Positions 7,015 through 15,358 of a stretch of 64,000 nucleotides of DNA are shown here, piece by piece. The stretch is from CAXMMR01 sp965198995 (lineage in GTDB: Bacteria > Pseudomonadota > Alphaproteobacteria > Acetobacterales > Acetobacteraceae): the NCBI GenBank assembly GCA_965198995.1, contig CBDAQG010000002.1:124001-188000 (forward strand), in the 5' to 3' direction. Each line of letters begins with the position of its first letter. Position 1 is the stretch's first letter. The translations under genes and the position numbers were made by a program. Below the pieces are notes generated by a model. The model worked only from the letters and a program-made list of their open reading frames with translations, ran no database searches and was not told the DNA's origin.

Positions 7015-9663
7015 GTGCGCACTGCCCTTTTGACCGCGACTGCCCTCTGCGCGCTTGCGACGGCCGCTGAGGCCGCACCGTTCTCGTTTGACAGCACCCC
7101 CGGCCAGTTGCCGAAGACCATGCGGCCGACCGCCTACACGATCGACCTCGTGCTCGATGTCGGCGCCGCGACCTTCACCGGACGTGAGGACGTCGCGGTC
7201 ACCGTCCTCCAGCCGACCGACACGATCGTGCTGAACCAGGCTGGGCTGGCGATCGCGCGGGCGACCCTGGACGGCAAGCCGCTTGCCGTCAGCGAGGACC
7301 AGCACGCGCAGACGGCGACGCTCAAGCTTGCCAGCGCTGCCGCGGCGGGCCCGCACGCGCTGCATGTGGAGTATGCCGGCCCGATCCCGCAGACGCCGGC
7401 CGGCGTCTACCTCGACGACTACAAGGCGCCGGGCAAGGCCGGCGGCCAGGCGGCAGGCGCCACGCAGCGCATGGTGGTGACCCAGTTCGAGGTCGCCGAC
7501 GCGCGCCGGATGTTTCCCGGCTGGGACGAGCCGGCCTTCAAGGCGACGTTCACGCTCAACGTGACGCTGCCGGACGACCTCGCCATTCGCGCCAACATGC
7601 CCGAGGCGAGCCGCAGCCCGGCCGGGCCGGGGCGGGTGCTTGTGCGCTTTCCGGCCAGCCCGACGATGTCGAGCTACCTGCTGGCGCTGGTCGCGGGCCA
7701 CATGTCGGCGGTGCAGGGGCGTGCCGGCAGCACCGCGCTCGCGGTCTGGGCGCCGACCGGCGAGGAGCAGACCGGCAAGTATGCGCTTGGCGCGATGACC
7801 AGCGTGCTGCCGTACTACAACGACTACTTCGCCACCGCCTTCCCGCTGCCTAAGCTCGACGCGCTGGCGATCCCCGGCAACTACCAGGCCGGGGCGATGG
7901 AAAACTGGGGCGCGATGACGTTCATCGACAACGCGCTGCTCTACGACCCGGCGAACTCCTCGCCGGAGACGCAGGAGCTGGTCTACCTCGTGGTCGCGCA
8001 TGAGATGGCGCATCAGTGGTCGGGCGACCTGGTGACGATGGGCTGGTGGGACGGCATCTGGCTCAACGAGGGCTTCGCCACCTGGATGGAGAACAAGGCG
8101 ACCGACCACTTCAATCCGGATTGGCAGGTCCGTCCGCGCGAGCATCAGGACCATGAGCGGGCGATGGCGGTGGACGCGGCGCCGAGCACGCATCCGATGC
8201 ACTACGCGATCCAGAACCCGGACGAAGCGTACACGATGTTCGACCTGATCAGCTACCAGAAGGGCAGCCAGGTCATCCGGATGATCGAGGACTGGTTGGG
8301 GCCGGACAGCTTCCGCGACGGCATGCGGCTCTACATGCGTCAGCATGCCTACTCGAACACCACCAGCGACGATCTCTGGGCGGATCTCGCCGCGGTGTCG
8401 CACAAGCCGGTCGCCGCCGTCGCCGGCAGCTTCACCGACCAGCCGGGCATTCCGCTGATCTCGGCCGCCACCGCCTGCCGCGCCGGCGCCACCGAGGTGA
8501 CGCTGACGCAGTCGCGCTTCACCGTGCACGATCCGCATCCCAAGCCGCAGGTCTGGCAGGTGCCGGTCGAGGTGCAGGCGGTCGGCGGCGCGCCGGCCGA
8601 CGCGCGACAGGTGGTGATCCTGGCCGACCAGCCGGCGCATCTGCGCTTCACCGGCTGCGGCGAGCCGATCAAGGTGAATGCAGACGAGAGTGGCTACTTC
8701 CGCACGATGTATGCCGCGCCGGCGCTTGCCGCACTCGTCGACGGCTATGGCGGCCTCGATCAGGCGGACCGCGCCAACCTGCTCGGCGACCAGTATGCGC
8801 TGTTCGAGAGCGGCCAGCAGCCGATGTCGTCCTGGCTCGAGCTGCTCGGCCACCTGACGGACGAGCGGAGCTACACGGTGTGGCACGACACGATCGGGCG
8901 CATCGTGCAGGTCGACCAGCTCGAGCGGGGCCAGCCGACGCGCGACGCCTGGCGCGGCTACACGCGGGGCTTGCTCAACCCGCTGCTGCGCCGGCTCGGC
9001 TGGACGCCGAAGCCGGGCGAGCCGGTGCTCGACACGCTGCTTCGCCCCGAGGTGATCCTCGCACTCGGCCGGCTCGGGGATCGTGAAGTGGCCGTCGAGG
9101 CGCAGGCGCGCTATGCCGCCTACCGCCAGGACCAAGCGGCGCTGCCGCCGAGCCTGCGCGAGCCGGTGCTGATGATCGTTGGCATGCACGCCGACCACGC
9201 GACCTGGGAGCAGCTCCGCGACGCCGGCCTGGCGGCGACCGATAGCGAGGAGAAGCTGCGCTACTTTGCCGCCATGGGGGCGGCGCACGATCCGGCGCTG
9301 ATCGAGGGCTTCGTGCCGTTTGCCGGCTCCGGCGCCATCCCCAACGGCCGTATCGACCGGATGCTGCAGAGTGCTGCCGAGTACAGCGATGCGCCGGAGC
9401 GCGTCTGGACGGCGGTGCTGGCGCACCAGGCGGCACTCCGGGCGCATCTGACGCCGTGGGGGCAGATCACTCTGCTGCCCGGGATCGCCCGGGCCAGCAA
9501 CGATCCGGCGACCGCGCAGGCGCTGCTCGCCGATCCGTCCGCCAAGGGGTCCGGCGGCAGGATCGCGGCGACGCGGGCGGTGGACGCGATCGGCGCCAAC
9601 CAGGCGCTGTCGGCGCGGATGCAGGCGGCGCTGTCGGAGTGGCTGAGCGTGCATCAGGGATAG
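7015..9663 (+). CDS. Exported M1 family aminopeptidase (zinc metallopeptidase)
   Basis: An 882-residue gluzincin aminopeptidase that removes N-terminal residues from peptides. GTG at 7015 was chosen because GGAG lies seven bases upstream and the product then begins with a clean signal peptide (RTALLTATALCALATAAEAA). The substrate-binding GAMENWGAM motif is near residue 293, the zinc motif HEMAH at about 329-333 with the third ligand in NEGFATW near 352. The N-terminal beta domain and the helical ERAP1-C-like C-terminal domain are of normal length. With the peptide importer and other peptidases nearby it fits peptide use in the periplasm. The frame stays open upstream through the R1 repeat, but that part is not protein-like. 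Confidence 0.94.
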   Translation: MRTALLTATALCALATAAEAAPFSFDSTPGQLPKTMRPTAYTIDLVLDVGAATFTGREDVAVTVLQPTDTIVLNQAGLAIARATLDGKPLAVSEDQHAQTATLKLASAAAAGPHALHVEYAGPIPQTPAGVYLDDYKAPGKAGGQAAGATQRMVVTQFEVADARRMFPGWDEPAFKATFTLNVTLPDDLAIRANMPEASRSPAGPGRVLVRFPASPTMSSYLLALVAGHMSAVQGRAGSTALAVWAPTGEEQTGKYALGAMTSVLPYYNDYFATAFPLPKLDALAIPGNYQAGAMENWGAMTFIDNALLYDPANSSPETQELVYLVVAHEMAHQWSGDLVTMGWWDGIWLNEGFATWMENKATDHFNPDWQVRPREHQDHERAMAVDAAPSTHPMHYAIQNPDEAYTMFDLISYQKGSQVIRMIEDWLGPDSFRDGMRLYMRQHAYSNTTSDDLWADLAAVSHKPVAAVAGSFTDQPGIPLISAATACRAGATEVTLTQSRFTVHDPHPKPQVWQVPVEVQAVGGAPADARQVVILADQPAHLRFTGCGEPIKVNADESGYFRTMYAAPALAALVDGYGGLDQADRANLLGDQYALFESGQQPMSSWLELLGHLTDERSYTVWHDTIGRIVQVDQLERGQPTRDAWRGYTRGLLNPLLRRLGWTPKPGEPVLDTLLRPEVILALGRLGDREVAVEAQARYAAYRQDQAALPPSLREPVLMIVGMHADHATWEQLRDAGLAATDSEEKLRYFAAMGAAHDPALIEGFVPFAGSGAIPNGRIDRMLQSAAEYSDAPERVWTAVLAHQAALRAHLTPWGQITLLPGIARASNDPATAQALLADPSAKGSGGRIAATRAVDAIGANQALSARMQAALSEWLSVHQG

Positions 9664-9721
9664 GCGAAGCCATGCCAGTTCTGTCGGCTTCCCCGGCATC
9701 GACCTCGCCGTGGAAATCAGA

Positions 9722-9787
9722 GATCAGGAATGGATTGTAAAGGCTGCGCCTTTAATGGGGTCCAGGGGCAACGCCCCTGGCCTTTCC
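9722..9787. repeat. R1 repeat, P module (reverse)
   Basis: TAAAGGC-TGC-GCCTTTA followed by GGGGTCCAGGGGC-AAC-GCCCCTGG, ending CCTTTCC just before dadA. One of the best preserved P modules. Confidence 0.85.
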
Positions 9788-9812
9788 GCCCACCTCTCGC
9801 GTTATGCCGTTT

Positions 9813-11123
9813 ATGAAAGTCATCGTCCTCGGCAGTGGTGTCATCGGCGTTTCCACGGCCTGGTATCTGAACCAGGCTGGTCACGAGGTGACGGTGCTGG
9901 ATCGGCAGCCGGCGGCCGGGATGGAGACCAGCTTTGCCAATGCGGGGCAGGTCTCGCCCGGCTACTCGTCGCCCTGGGCGGCGCCGGGCATTCCGCTGAA
10001 GGCGCTGCGGTGGCTGGCCATGCGGCATCGGCCGCTGGTGGTCTGGCCGATGCTGGACCTGCGCTTTCTGTCCTGGCTCGGGCAGATGCTGGCGAACTGC
10101 ACCGAGGCGGCCTACGAGCGCAACAAGCGGCGCATGGTGGCGCTCGCCGAGTATAGCCGGGACAGCCTGGGGGCGCTGCGCCGGCAGACGGGCATCGCCT
10201 ATGACGGGCGGCAGGCGGGCACGCTTCAGTTGTTCCGCACCCAGAAGCAGTTCGACCATATCGGCGCCGACACGGCGGTGCTGACGCAGAGCCATGTGCC
10301 GTTCGAGGTGCTGGATGCGGCCGGCTGCGTCGCCGTCGAGCCGGGGCTGGCCGAGGCGGCGGTGCCGATCATCGGCGGCCTGCGCCTGCCGGGCGACGAG
10401 ACCGGGGACGCGCACCTGTTCACCCAGCGGCTGGCGGCGCTGGCCGAGGCGGCCGGGGTTGGCTTTCGCTACGGCGTGCGGATCGCGGCGCTCGAGAGGG
10501 CGGGCGACCGTATTGCCGGTGTTCGGACCGAACAGAGCGTCGAGCGGGCGGATGCGTATGTGGTGGCGCTCGGGAGCTTCTCGCCGGCGCTGCTGGCGCC
10601 GCTCGGGGTTCGCATCCCGGTCTACCCCGTCAAGGGCTACTCGCTCACCCTGCCGGTCGGTGTGGAGGCATCGGCGCCGCAATCGACGGTGATGGACGAG
10701 ACGTTCAAGGTCGCGATCACCCGGCTGGGCGAGCGCATCCGCGTCGGTGGCACGGCGGAGTTGGCGGGGTTCAGCAGCCGCCTGCGGGCGCCGCGGCGAC
10801 AGACGCTGGTGCGCTCGCTGACCGACCTGTTTCCCCGGGCGGGCGACCCGACCGGAGCGAAGTTCTGGACCGGGCTGCGACCGATGACGCCGGACGGAAC
10901 GCCCGTGGTCGGGCGGACGCGCTACCCGGAGCTGTTTCTCAACACCGGACACGGGACGCTGGGCTGGACGATGGCCTGCGGCTCGGCGCGGCTGCTGGCC
11001 GACATCATCAGCGGCAGGACGCCGGACATCGATGCTAAGCCGTTTGATCATCGGCGGTATGAAGGCCAGGGCTCCCCCTCCGTGAGCCTTTCCAACTACG
11101 CTTCGCGCAGCCGGAACCTTTAG
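9813..11123 (+). CDS. dadA: D-amino acid dehydrogenase small subunit-type FAD enzyme
   Basis: Oxidatively deaminates D-amino acids to 2-oxo acids, passing electrons to the respiratory chain. N-terminal Rossmann motif VIVLGSGVIGVSTAWYL, then the family-diagnostic METSFANAGQVSPGYSSPWAAPGIP and the C-terminal FAD segment TGHGTLGWTMACGSARLL. About 436 residues from ATG 9813; an ATG three codons earlier (9804) is possible. The real domain ends near DHRRYE; the last 16 residues and the stop come from R1/R2 repeat sequence, another case of repeat-derived tails here. It lies beside kynureninase, consistent with amino-acid catabolism. Confidence 0.94.
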   Translation: MKVIVLGSGVIGVSTAWYLNQAGHEVTVLDRQPAAGMETSFANAGQVSPGYSSPWAAPGIPLKALRWLAMRHRPLVVWPMLDLRFLSWLGQMLANCTEAAYERNKRRMVALAEYSRDSLGALRRQTGIAYDGRQAGTLQLFRTQKQFDHIGADTAVLTQSHVPFEVLDAAGCVAVEPGLAEAAVPIIGGLRLPGDETGDAHLFTQRLAALAEAAGVGFRYGVRIAALERAGDRIAGVRTEQSVERADAYVVALGSFSPALLAPLGVRIPVYPVKGYSLTLPVGVEASAPQSTVMDETFKVAITRLGERIRVGGTAELAGFSSRLRAPRRQTLVRSLTDLFPRAGDPTGAKFWTGLRPMTPDGTPVVGRTRYPELFLNTGHGTLGWTMACGSARLLADIISGRTPDIDAKPFDHRRYEGQGSPSVSLSNYASRSRNL

Positions 11124-11134
11124 CTCACTCCGCC
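11078..11134 (+). repeat. R2 repeat nested in an R1 hairpin loop
   Basis: GTGAGC/GCTCAC outer arms enclose an inner ACGC/GCGC-containing hairpin. The block lies between the arms CCAGGGC (from 11067) and GCCCTGG (to about 11139) of an R1 P module. Copies occur at 15255-15322 (reverse) and 54427-54490. It carries the dadA stop codon. Confidence 0.75.
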
Positions 11135-11144
11135 CTGGACCCGT

Positions 11145-11216
11145 CACGCGACAGCGTGCTGCGCACGACACGCGACAGCGTGCTGCGCACGACACGCAAC
11201 AGCGTGCTGCGCACGA
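11145..11216. repeat. Three tandem copies of a 24-bp unit
   Basis: Units at 11145-11168, 11169-11192 and 11193-11216, beginning CACGCGACAGCGTGCTG; the third has one substitution. Each unit contains a GTGC/GCAC mini-dyad. Similar CGTGC...GCACG modules appear singly in the R1 copies at 12612, 26836 and 42265. Confidence 0.9.
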
Positions 11217-11398
11217 CGGGGGCGGCGCCCCCAGACCCGCATCCGTTTGGAGTCTAGACGGGCGCTTCCTTGCTTGGCGAAGCCATCGATCCTTCACTCG
11301 ACCGAGCCGGGTTCGCCCCCGTGAGTTATGAATAAAAATGGATTTTAAAGGCTTCGCCTTTAATGGGGTCCAGGGGCAAAGCCCCTGGCCTTGGCTTC
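11212..11398 (-). repeat. Full-length composite R1 repeat (P-spacer-Q, reverse)
   Basis: Reading the minus strand: P module (CCAGGGGC-TTT-GCCCCTGG, TTAAAGGC-GAA-GCCTTTAA, AAATCCATTTTTATTCAT), a spacer of about 90 bases containing ATGGCTTCGCCA, then the Q palindrome GGGGGCG-CC-GCCCCC. The same order occurs at 18820-19024 and 26113-26305. The P end supplies the last residues and stop of kynureninase. No gene is seen in 11124-11359. Confidence 0.8.
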
Positions 11399-12616
11399 CT
11401 CGCTGATCGCGACGGCGGCGTGCCAGAGGTCGGCGTAGCGGAGCGTTAGCGGGGTGATGCCGAAGCGCAGGATGTCGGGGGTGCGGAAGTCGCCGATGAC
11501 GCCGCGGGCGATCAGGGACTGCATGATCGCTTCGGCGTGCGGGTGGCGGAACGAGACCTGGCTGCCGCGGTGGGCGGCGTCGGTGGGGGTGGCCAGGGTG
11601 AGTTCGGGGCAGGTTGCTTCGACGAGGGCGATCAGCAGGTCGGCCTGGTGCTGCGATTTGCGGCGGAGCTCGGGCATCGAGGCGCGCAGGAGGATGTCGA
11701 CGCCGACGTCGAGCGCCGTCATGGCGATGACCGAGGGGGTGCCGACGGTGGCGCGGGCGAGGCCGGGGGCGGGGGCGTAGGTGGGGTGGAAGCCGAACGG
11801 GTCGGCGTGGCCGAGCCAGCCGGTGATCGGGTAGCGGGCGGCCGCCTGGTGGCGGGGCGCGACGTAGAGGAAGGCGGGGGCGCCGGGGCCGCCGTGCAGG
11901 AATTTGTAGCCACAGCCGACGGCGAAATCCGCGGCCGCCGCCGCCAGCGCCAGCGGCACCGCGCCGGCGGAGTGGGCGAGGTCCCAGAGGGTCAGCGCGC
12001 CGTGGGCGTGCGCCGCGGCGGTGATCGCCGCCATGTCGTGCATGGCGCCGGTGCGGTAGTCGACATGGGTCAGCATGACGACGGCGACGTCCGGGCCGAT
12101 GGCGGCGGCCAGCCCGGCGGGCTCGGCCAGGCGGAGCGTGTGGCCCTGGGCCAGCAGCTCGGCGAGGCCCTCGGCGACGTAGAGGTCGGTCGGGAAGTTG
12201 CCGTGCTCGGAGAGGATGACGCGGCGGTCGGGGCGCAGGCGGAGCGCGGCGGCGAGCAGCTTGAACAGGTTGATCGAGGTGCTGTCGGCAGCCAGCACGG
12301 TGCCGGGGGCGGCGCCGAGCAGGGTCGCGATCTTGTCGCCCAGGCGGCTTGGCAGGTCGAGCCAGCCGGCCGTGGTCCAGGAGCGGATGAGGCCGACGCC
12401 CCATTGCTGGCTGATTACCTCGGCCAGGCGCGCCGGCGTCGCCTTGGGCAGGGCGCCGAGGGAGTTGCCGTCGAGGTAGACGATGTCGGCAGGCAGCTCG
12501 AACTCGGCGCGGAAGGTAGCCAGCGGGTCGTCGCGGTCCAGGCGCTGCAGGTCGGCGAGGTCGAGGGGCAGGGGAGTTCTCCGAAGGAAGGCCGGGCTCT
12601 GCCCTGGACCGGTCAC
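11360..12616 (-). CDS. kynU: Kynureninase
   Basis: PLP enzyme that cleaves L-kynurenine to anthranilate and alanine in tryptophan catabolism. 418 residues. Motifs: YLDGNSLGALPK at the N-terminus, STSINLFKLLAAAL, HVDYRTGAMHDM, DLAHSAGAVPL and GCGYKFLHGGPGAPAF with the PLP-binding lysine. These are characteristic of KynU. The ATG at 12616 lies inside an R1 repeat, so the first ten or so residues (MTGPGQSPAF) are repeat-derived; a CTG nearer the conserved region, preceded by GGAG, is an alternative start. The end EAKARGFAPGPH is also repeat-derived. No other kyn gene is next to it. Confidence 0.95.
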   Translation of the reverse strand: MTGPGQSPAFLRRTPLPLDLADLQRLDRDDPLATFRAEFELPADIVYLDGNSLGALPKATPARLAEVISQQWGVGLIRSWTTAGWLDLPSRLGDKIATLLGAAPGTVLAADSTSINLFKLLAAALRLRPDRRVILSEHGNFPTDLYVAEGLAELLAQGHTLRLAEPAGLAAAIGPDVAVVMLTHVDYRTGAMHDMAAITAAAHAHGALTLWDLAHSAGAVPLALAAAAADFAVGCGYKFLHGGPGAPAFLYVAPRHQAAARYPITGWLGHADPFGFHPTYAPAPGLARATVGTPSVIAMTALDVGVDILLRASMPELRRKSQHQADLLIALVEATCPELTLATPTDAAHRGSQVSFRHPHAEAIMQSLIARGVIGDFRTPDILRFGITPLTLRYADLWHAAVAISEEAKARGFAPGPH

Positions 12617-12672
12617 GCGCCAGCGTGCATTCGCACGACGGGGCCGGAAGGCCCCAGACCCGACTTATAAGG
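12592..12672. repeat. R1 repeat before kynU
   Basis: Degenerate P/Q mosaic: GGGCTC/TGCCC, a CGTGC...GCACG module and GGCC-GGAA-GGCC. It contains the annotated ATG of kynU. Confidence 0.75.
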
Positions 12673-12677
12673 GGCTT

Positions 12678-12882
12678 CTTCAACAAAGCTGCGGTTTTGT
12701 ACTAGGCGAAATACAGCAAGATTTTTGAAGGGATGGGATGAGGGCACTTGCCCGCTTGAACCGCCGAAGAAAACGTTAGTTTTCAATAGGTTGGTGTAAA
12801 TCTTGCCAATAGACAAGATTTGTACAACCACCTTCGGGAGGCCTCAGCTCGGTGAATTGCTAGCACGATTAAGGCGTAGTCC
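12678..12882. repeat. R3 repeat, copy A
   Basis: About 200 bases, AT-richer than its surroundings. Shared with copy B (40131-40336): AAAGCTGCGG, GAAATACAGCAAGATTT, a CTTGCC-centred dyad and ATTGCTAGCACGAT, in the same order and spacing. The dyad here is AAATCTTG-N8-CAAGATTT at 12798-12821. It contains no gene. Together with R1 at 12886 it fills the 380-base gap between kynU and the prolyl oligopeptidase gene. Confidence 0.75.
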
Positions 12883-12885
12883 CAT

Positions 12886-12944
12886 TCAAATGGGGTCTGG
12901 GGCCGCGGGCCCCAGCCGGTCCAGGGCAGAGCCCTGGCCTTGCT
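12886..12944 (+). repeat. R1 repeat, Q module
   Basis: CTGGGGCC-GCG-GGCCCCAG then CCAGGGC-AGA-GCCCTGG, ending GGCCTTG. Directly abuts R3 copy A. Confidence 0.85.
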
Positions 12945-12997
12945 TTGCTAGCGCGGCCATCACCGCTACGATTGCGCGGTCATCGTCCGGGATTGCC

Positions 12998-15358
12998 ATG
13001 CGTCACCTTGCGGCTGTTGTCATCGCCAGCCTGGTGGCGTTCTCGATGACTGCGGTGGCGGCCGCTGTGGTCGGCACGCCTGGGTTTCTGGGCCAGGTCG
13101 ACGGCAAGGCGGCGCTGCGCTGGGTGCGGGCGCATGACGGGCGCACCCTGGCGGAGCTGCGGGCGGATCCGCGGTATCAGCCGCTGTATCGTCAGGCGCT
13201 GGCGCTGGCCGAGACGCGCGACCGTATTCCGGCGCCGCAGATGCTGGGCGGGGACGTCACCAATTTCTGGCGCGACGCGGCGCATACGCGGGGGGTGTGG
13301 CGGCGCGCGGGGCTGGCGAGCTATCGCAGCCCGGCGCCGGACTGGCGGGTGATGCTCGACCTCGACGCGCTGGCCCAGGCGGAGCATGCGAACTGGGTGT
13401 GGAAGGGGGCGAGCTGCGCCGAGCCGGATGAGCGGCGCTGTCTGATCAGCCTGTCGGATGGCGGCGAGGACGCGGTGACGATGCGGGAGTTCGACCTGGC
13501 ATCGGGCCGGTTCGTGCCCGGCGGGTTTGCCTTGCCGCGCAGCAAGCAGGACGCCGCCTGGCTGGACGACGACACGCTGCTGCTGGCGCGGGATTGGGGG
13601 CCGGGCACGATGACGGCCTCGAGCTACCCGTTCGTGGTCAAGCGCCTGCGCCGGGGCGAGCCGTTGAGCGCGGCGACCGAGCTGTATCGCGGCGCGCCGG
13701 GCGACACCGACGTGATGCCGATGCAGCTCGTCGACGGTGATGGCCATCGGCTCACCCTGATCAGCCGGGCGCTGACCTTCTTCACCTTCGAGTATCGGGT
13801 GCTGACGCCGGGCGGGCTCAAGCGGCTGGCGCTGCCGCCGAAATCGGTTGTCGATGGCCTGGTCGCCAACCGGCTGATCGTCACCCTCAACCAGGACTGG
13901 ACTCCGGCCGGCGGCGCGGCGCTGACCGCCGGGAGCGTGATCGCGCTGGACGCGGCGCGGCTCGATGCGCCGCCGCAGGTGGTGTTCGCGCCCGGCCCGA
14001 CGCAGTCGCTCGACACGATCGGGATCACCCGCGGCCGGGTGGTGGCGGCGATCTACGACAACGTGCGCGGGCAGGCGCGGGTGTTCACGCCGGACGCCGG
14101 CGGCTGGCGCCAGACCCGGCTAGCCCTGCCGCAGGACGACAGCATCGACGTCGCCGACACCAACATCCATGACGAGACCGTATTTCTCGACGTGACCGGC
14201 TTTCTCGACCCGACGCAGCTCTGGCTCGGCGATGCCGGGACCGGGAGCCTCGCCGCCATCAAGTCGCTGCCGGCGCAGTTCGACGCTGCGCCCTACGTCG
14301 TCGACCAGGCGGAGGCGGTGTCGAGCGACGGGACGCGGGTGCCGTATTTCGTCGTGCACCGGCGCGACATGGTGCTCGACGGGCGGAACCCGACGCTGCT
14401 CTACGCCTATGGCGGCTTCCAGGTCTCCGAGACGCCGACCTACTCCGGCGCGCTGGGCAGGCTCTGGCTCGACCATGGCGGCGTCTACGTGCTGGCCAAC
14501 ATCCGTGGCGGCGGCGAGTTCGGGCCGCGCTGGCACGAGGCCGGGCTGCAGACGAAGCGGCAGCACGTCTTTGACGACTTTGCCGCGGTGGCCGAGGCGC
14601 TGATCAGCCGGCGCATCACCGCGCCGGCGCGGCTCGGCATCCGCGGCGGCTCGAATGGCGGGCTGCTGATGGGGGTGGAGCTCACCCAGCATCCGGCGCT
14701 GTGGCGCGCCGTGGTGATCGACGTGCCGCTGCTCGACATGCTGCACTACGAGACGATGGCGGCCGGCGCGTCGTGGGTGGACGAGTATGGCTCCGTCGCG
14801 GTGCCGGCGCAGCGGGCGTTCCTGGCCAGGATCTCGCCGCTGCAGGCGCTGCGGGCGGGGGTCGCGTATCCCAAGCCGTTCATCTTCACGACGACCAAGG
14901 ATGACCGGGTGGGGCCGGTGCATGCGCGGCGGTTTGCCGCCAGGATGGAGGCGCTGGGACTGCCGTTCTACTATTTCGAGCAGGTCGAGGGCGGGCACGC
15001 GGCGGGGGCGAACCTGCCGGAGCAGGCCGAGGAGCAGGCGCTGGAATATACGTATCTGAGTCGGGCGCTGATGCCGGCAGCGGGCAAAAAGCTGTTGGAG
15101 AATGAGCAAGGCGAGGGCTCTGCCCTCGACCCGCTGGGGGCGGCGCCCCCAGACCCGCATTCAGCCTATCAAATGGCTGCGCCGCTCGCTGTCCGCCCGC
15201 CTGAGCCACAGTCCCTTACGAGATGTTTCCAAAGCCTCGGCTTTGGTGGGGTCAACGGGCGGAGTGAGCCAAAAGGTTCCGACTGCGCAGAGCGCAGTTG
15301 GAAAGGCTCCCGGAGGGAAAGCCCCTTGGCTTGCCTTGCCTTGCCGGCCCACGGCTGA
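12998..15358 (+). CDS. Exported prolyl oligopeptidase family serine peptidase (S9), with repeat-derived C-terminal tail
   Basis: S9A-type peptidase cleaving short peptides after proline. ATG 12998 gives a signal peptide (LAAVVIASLVAFSMTAVAAA); 786 residues in all. N-terminal beta-propeller, then the catalytic alpha/beta domain: nucleophile GGSNGGLLMG (Ser about 552), Asp in TTKDDRVGPVHARR (about 635) and His in EGGHAAGAN (about 667). The family sequence ends near ALEYTYLSRALMPA. The frame then runs on without a stop through an R1 Q module, an R1 P half and R2 for about 84 codons, and terminates at the TGATG overlapping the hldE start. The tail is low-complexity and unlike the enzyme, so it is probably an accident of repeat insertion. 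Confidence 0.92.
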   Translation: MRHLAAVVIASLVAFSMTAVAAAVVGTPGFLGQVDGKAALRWVRAHDGRTLAELRADPRYQPLYRQALALAETRDRIPAPQMLGGDVTNFWRDAAHTRGVWRRAGLASYRSPAPDWRVMLDLDALAQAEHANWVWKGASCAEPDERRCLISLSDGGEDAVTMREFDLASGRFVPGGFALPRSKQDAAWLDDDTLLLARDWGPGTMTASSYPFVVKRLRRGEPLSAATELYRGAPGDTDVMPMQLVDGDGHRLTLISRALTFFTFEYRVLTPGGLKRLALPPKSVVDGLVANRLIVTLNQDWTPAGGAALTAGSVIALDAARLDAPPQVVFAPGPTQSLDTIGITRGRVVAAIYDNVRGQARVFTPDAGGWRQTRLALPQDDSIDVADTNIHDETVFLDVTGFLDPTQLWLGDAGTGSLAAIKSLPAQFDAAPYVVDQAEAVSSDGTRVPYFVVHRRDMVLDGRNPTLLYAYGGFQVSETPTYSGALGRLWLDHGGVYVLANIRGGGEFGPRWHEAGLQTKRQHVFDDFAAVAEALISRRITAPARLGIRGGSNGGLLMGVELTQHPALWRAVVIDVPLLDMLHYETMAAGASWVDEYGSVAVPAQRAFLARISPLQALRAGVAYPKPFIFTTTKDDRVGPVHARRFAARMEALGLPFYYFEQVEGGHAAGANLPEQAEEQALEYTYLSRALMPAAGKKLLENEQGEGSALDPLGAAPPDPHSAYQMAAPLAVRPPEPQSLTRCFQSLGFGGVNGRSEPKGSDCAERSWKGSRRESPLACLALPAHG
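15106..15162 (-). repeat. R1 repeat, Q module inside a reading frame
   Basis: GAGGGC-TCT-GCCCTC and GGGGGCG-GC-GCCCCC palindromes. Lies within the 3' tail of the prolyl oligopeptidase frame. Confidence 0.8.
15225..15341 (-). repeat. R1 P module split by R2 (reverse)
   Basis: R1 arm AAAGCC-TCG-GCTTT plus GGGGTCAACGGGC, then R2 at 15255-15322 with an inner CTGCGC...GCGCAG hairpin, then the other R1 arm GCCCCTTGGC. This is the second of three loci where R2 sits in the R1 loop. It also lies within the oligopeptidase tail and ends just before hldE. Confidence 0.75.

Noticed and set aside
11145..11216. Possible CRISPR or iteron origin
   Set aside because: Only three adjacent 24-bp units, no spacers, no replication gene nearby, and the unit resembles R1 mini-dyads.
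9717..12686. Very long open frames on the strand opposite known genes, e.g. 989 codons on the minus strand opposite dadA and through kynU
   Set aside because: High GC leaves few stops; these translations are Arg/Pro/Ala-rich, show no family motif and run antisense or out of frame to clear enzymes. The same applies to 6901-9699, 5432-7078, 24-26 kb minus and 56.2-58.0 kb plus.
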